Shown one piece after another: positions 63,418 through 64,000 of a stretch of 64,000 nucleotides of DNA. Position 1 is the stretch's first letter. Each line of letters opens with the position of its first letter. Under the pieces are notes generated by a model that ran no database searches, had not been told where the DNA came from, and was given only the letters and a program-made list of their open reading frames with translations. The translations under genes were made by a program, and so were the position numbers. The DNA comes from Couchioplanes azureus (lineage in GTDB: Bacteria; Actinomycetota; Actinomycetes; Mycobacteriales; Micromonosporaceae). The DNA lies in contig NZ_BMQY01000001.1 of NCBI RefSeq assembly GCF_014648355.1, positions 854,364 to 918,363 of the forward strand, in the 5' to 3' direction.

Positions 63418-64000
63418 ATGACCGCGGGGCGCGACGTCGTCGTGGCGCTGGACGTCGGCGGCACCGGCATGAAGTGTGCCCTGGTCCGCCCGGACGGCAC
63501 GGTGCAGCACGCCGAGCGGCATCCGACGCTGGCCCAGCGCGGCTCGGAGGCGGTCACGGCCACCGTTCTCGACGTCGCCACCGGGCTGGCCGAGCGGGCC
63601 CGTTCGGCCGGGCTGAACCCCGTCGCCGCGGGTGTGGCGGTTCCCGGCGTGGTCGACGAGGAGTCCGGCACCGCGGTGTGGTCCAGCAACATCGGCTTCC
63701 GGGACGTACCGCTGCGGGATCTGGTGGCGCGCCGGCTCGGGCTGCCCGCGGTGCTCGGCCACGACGTCCGCGTCGGCGGGCTGGCCGAGGCGCGGCTCGG
63801 CGCGGGCCGCGACCAGCGGCACGTGCTGTTCATCGCGATCGGCACCGGGATCGCGGCCGCCCACGTGGTCGACGGCCGGGCGTTTTCCGGCGCGCACGGC
63901 GCGGCCGGCGAGGTCGGGCACATCATCGTCCGGCCGGGCGGGCCGTCCTGCGGCTGCGGGGCGCGCGGCTGCCTGGAGTCGATCGCCTCGGCGGCCGCCG
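63418..64000 (+). CDS. ROK-family sugar kinase, N-terminal part (gene runs off the window)
   Basis: The first 194 codons of a ROK-family kinase. The ATP loop is VALDVGGTGMKCAL at residues about 8-21; VAVPGVVDEESG, GHDVRVGGLAEARLG (with the conserved catalytic Asp) and GTGIAAAHVVDG follow, and the zinc-binding CGCGARGCLE is at the end, so it is a ROK sugar kinase and not a repressor. It lies 10 bp after the SIS gene. Its C-terminus is outside the window. Substrate probably an N-acetylhexosamine or glucose. Confidence 0.9.
   Translation, partial: MTAGRDVVVALDVGGTGMKCALVRPDGTVQHAERHPTLAQRGSEAVTATVLDVATGLAERARSAGLNPVAAGVAVPGVVDEESGTAVWSSNIGFRDVPLRDLVARRLGLPAVLGHDVRVGGLAEARLGAGRDQRHVLFIAIGTGIAAAHVVDGRAFSGAHGAAGEVGHIIVRPGGPSCGCGARGCLESIASAAA

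Overview
The window is one contiguous stretch of very GC-rich actinobacterial chromosome. Gene content fits a Micromonosporaceae-like actinomycete (Actinoplanes or a relative): a mycothiol synthase, a GlnR-type regulator, an LmeA-like protein, DUF2516/DUF3263/DUF1416 families, a CIRCE-controlled groEL and many GTG or TTG starts. The genus is inferred, not shown. I see no rRNA, tRNA, CRISPR array, prophage or intact insertion sequence. Most of the window looks like conserved core chromosome, with a more accessory stretch at about 25-32 kb.

Layout. (1) 0-9.1 kb: 5' part of murB, a mycothiol-dependent-isomerase-like protein, a GH1 beta-glucosidase with its LacI regulator, a macro-domain/EI24 pair, secreted proteins, then an XRE regulator - HbhA-like - DUF2516 - hydrolase block. 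By my recollection this block plus murB resembles M. tuberculosis Rv0474-Rv0482. (2) 9.1-12.5 kb: a translationally coupled asparaginase/BKACE pair and a Fur/YgfZ pair. (3) 12.5-24.8 kb: PabC-like enzyme, nitrobindin preceded by a 34-residue membrane microprotein, sulfurtransferase plus DUF1416 protein behind a cysteine-containing leader peptide, LmeA-like protein, GlnR, MshD and pstSCAB. This resembles M. tuberculosis Rv0812-Rv0820 in order. (4) 24.8-32 kb: NUDIX, oxidoreductase, GNAT, DoxX, a decayed DUF5753/DUF397 chimera, ArsR-type regulator, secreted proteins and a phospholipase-D-like protein. (5) 32-41 kb: PiT phosphate transporter with its DUF47 partner and a triple PHO-box-like array, a degenerate GDPD/PI-PLC-like protein, an ECF41-type sigma factor, a DinG-like helicase, an AI-2E-family exporter and an orphan GroES-like protein. 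(6) 41-52 kb: PrsW protease, HD protein, GlpD, an HxlR-peroxiredoxin fusion, groEL with two CIRCE elements, and threonine synthase behind a SAM-I riboswitch. (7) 51.8-64 kb: two ABC systems, one with its ATPase fused to an apparently extracellular hydrolase, a CDC48-like AAA+ ATPase, an RCC1-like protein, and the start of an amino-sugar cluster (DeoR, SIS, ROK).

Regulation is unusually readable: a SAM riboswitch, tandem CIRCE, two PHO-box regions, a leader-peptide attenuator, an operator-like perfect dyad upstream of the XRE gene and a DeoR-type dyad. Phosphate (pstSCAB, pit), sulfur/cysteine (sulfurtransferase, MshD), nitrogen (GlnR) and heat shock (groEL) are each represented. The most unusual items are the hydrolase-ABC ATPase fusion, the HxlR-peroxiredoxin fusion, the SAM riboswitch on threonine synthase, and the CDC48-like ATPase with a degenerate first Walker B.
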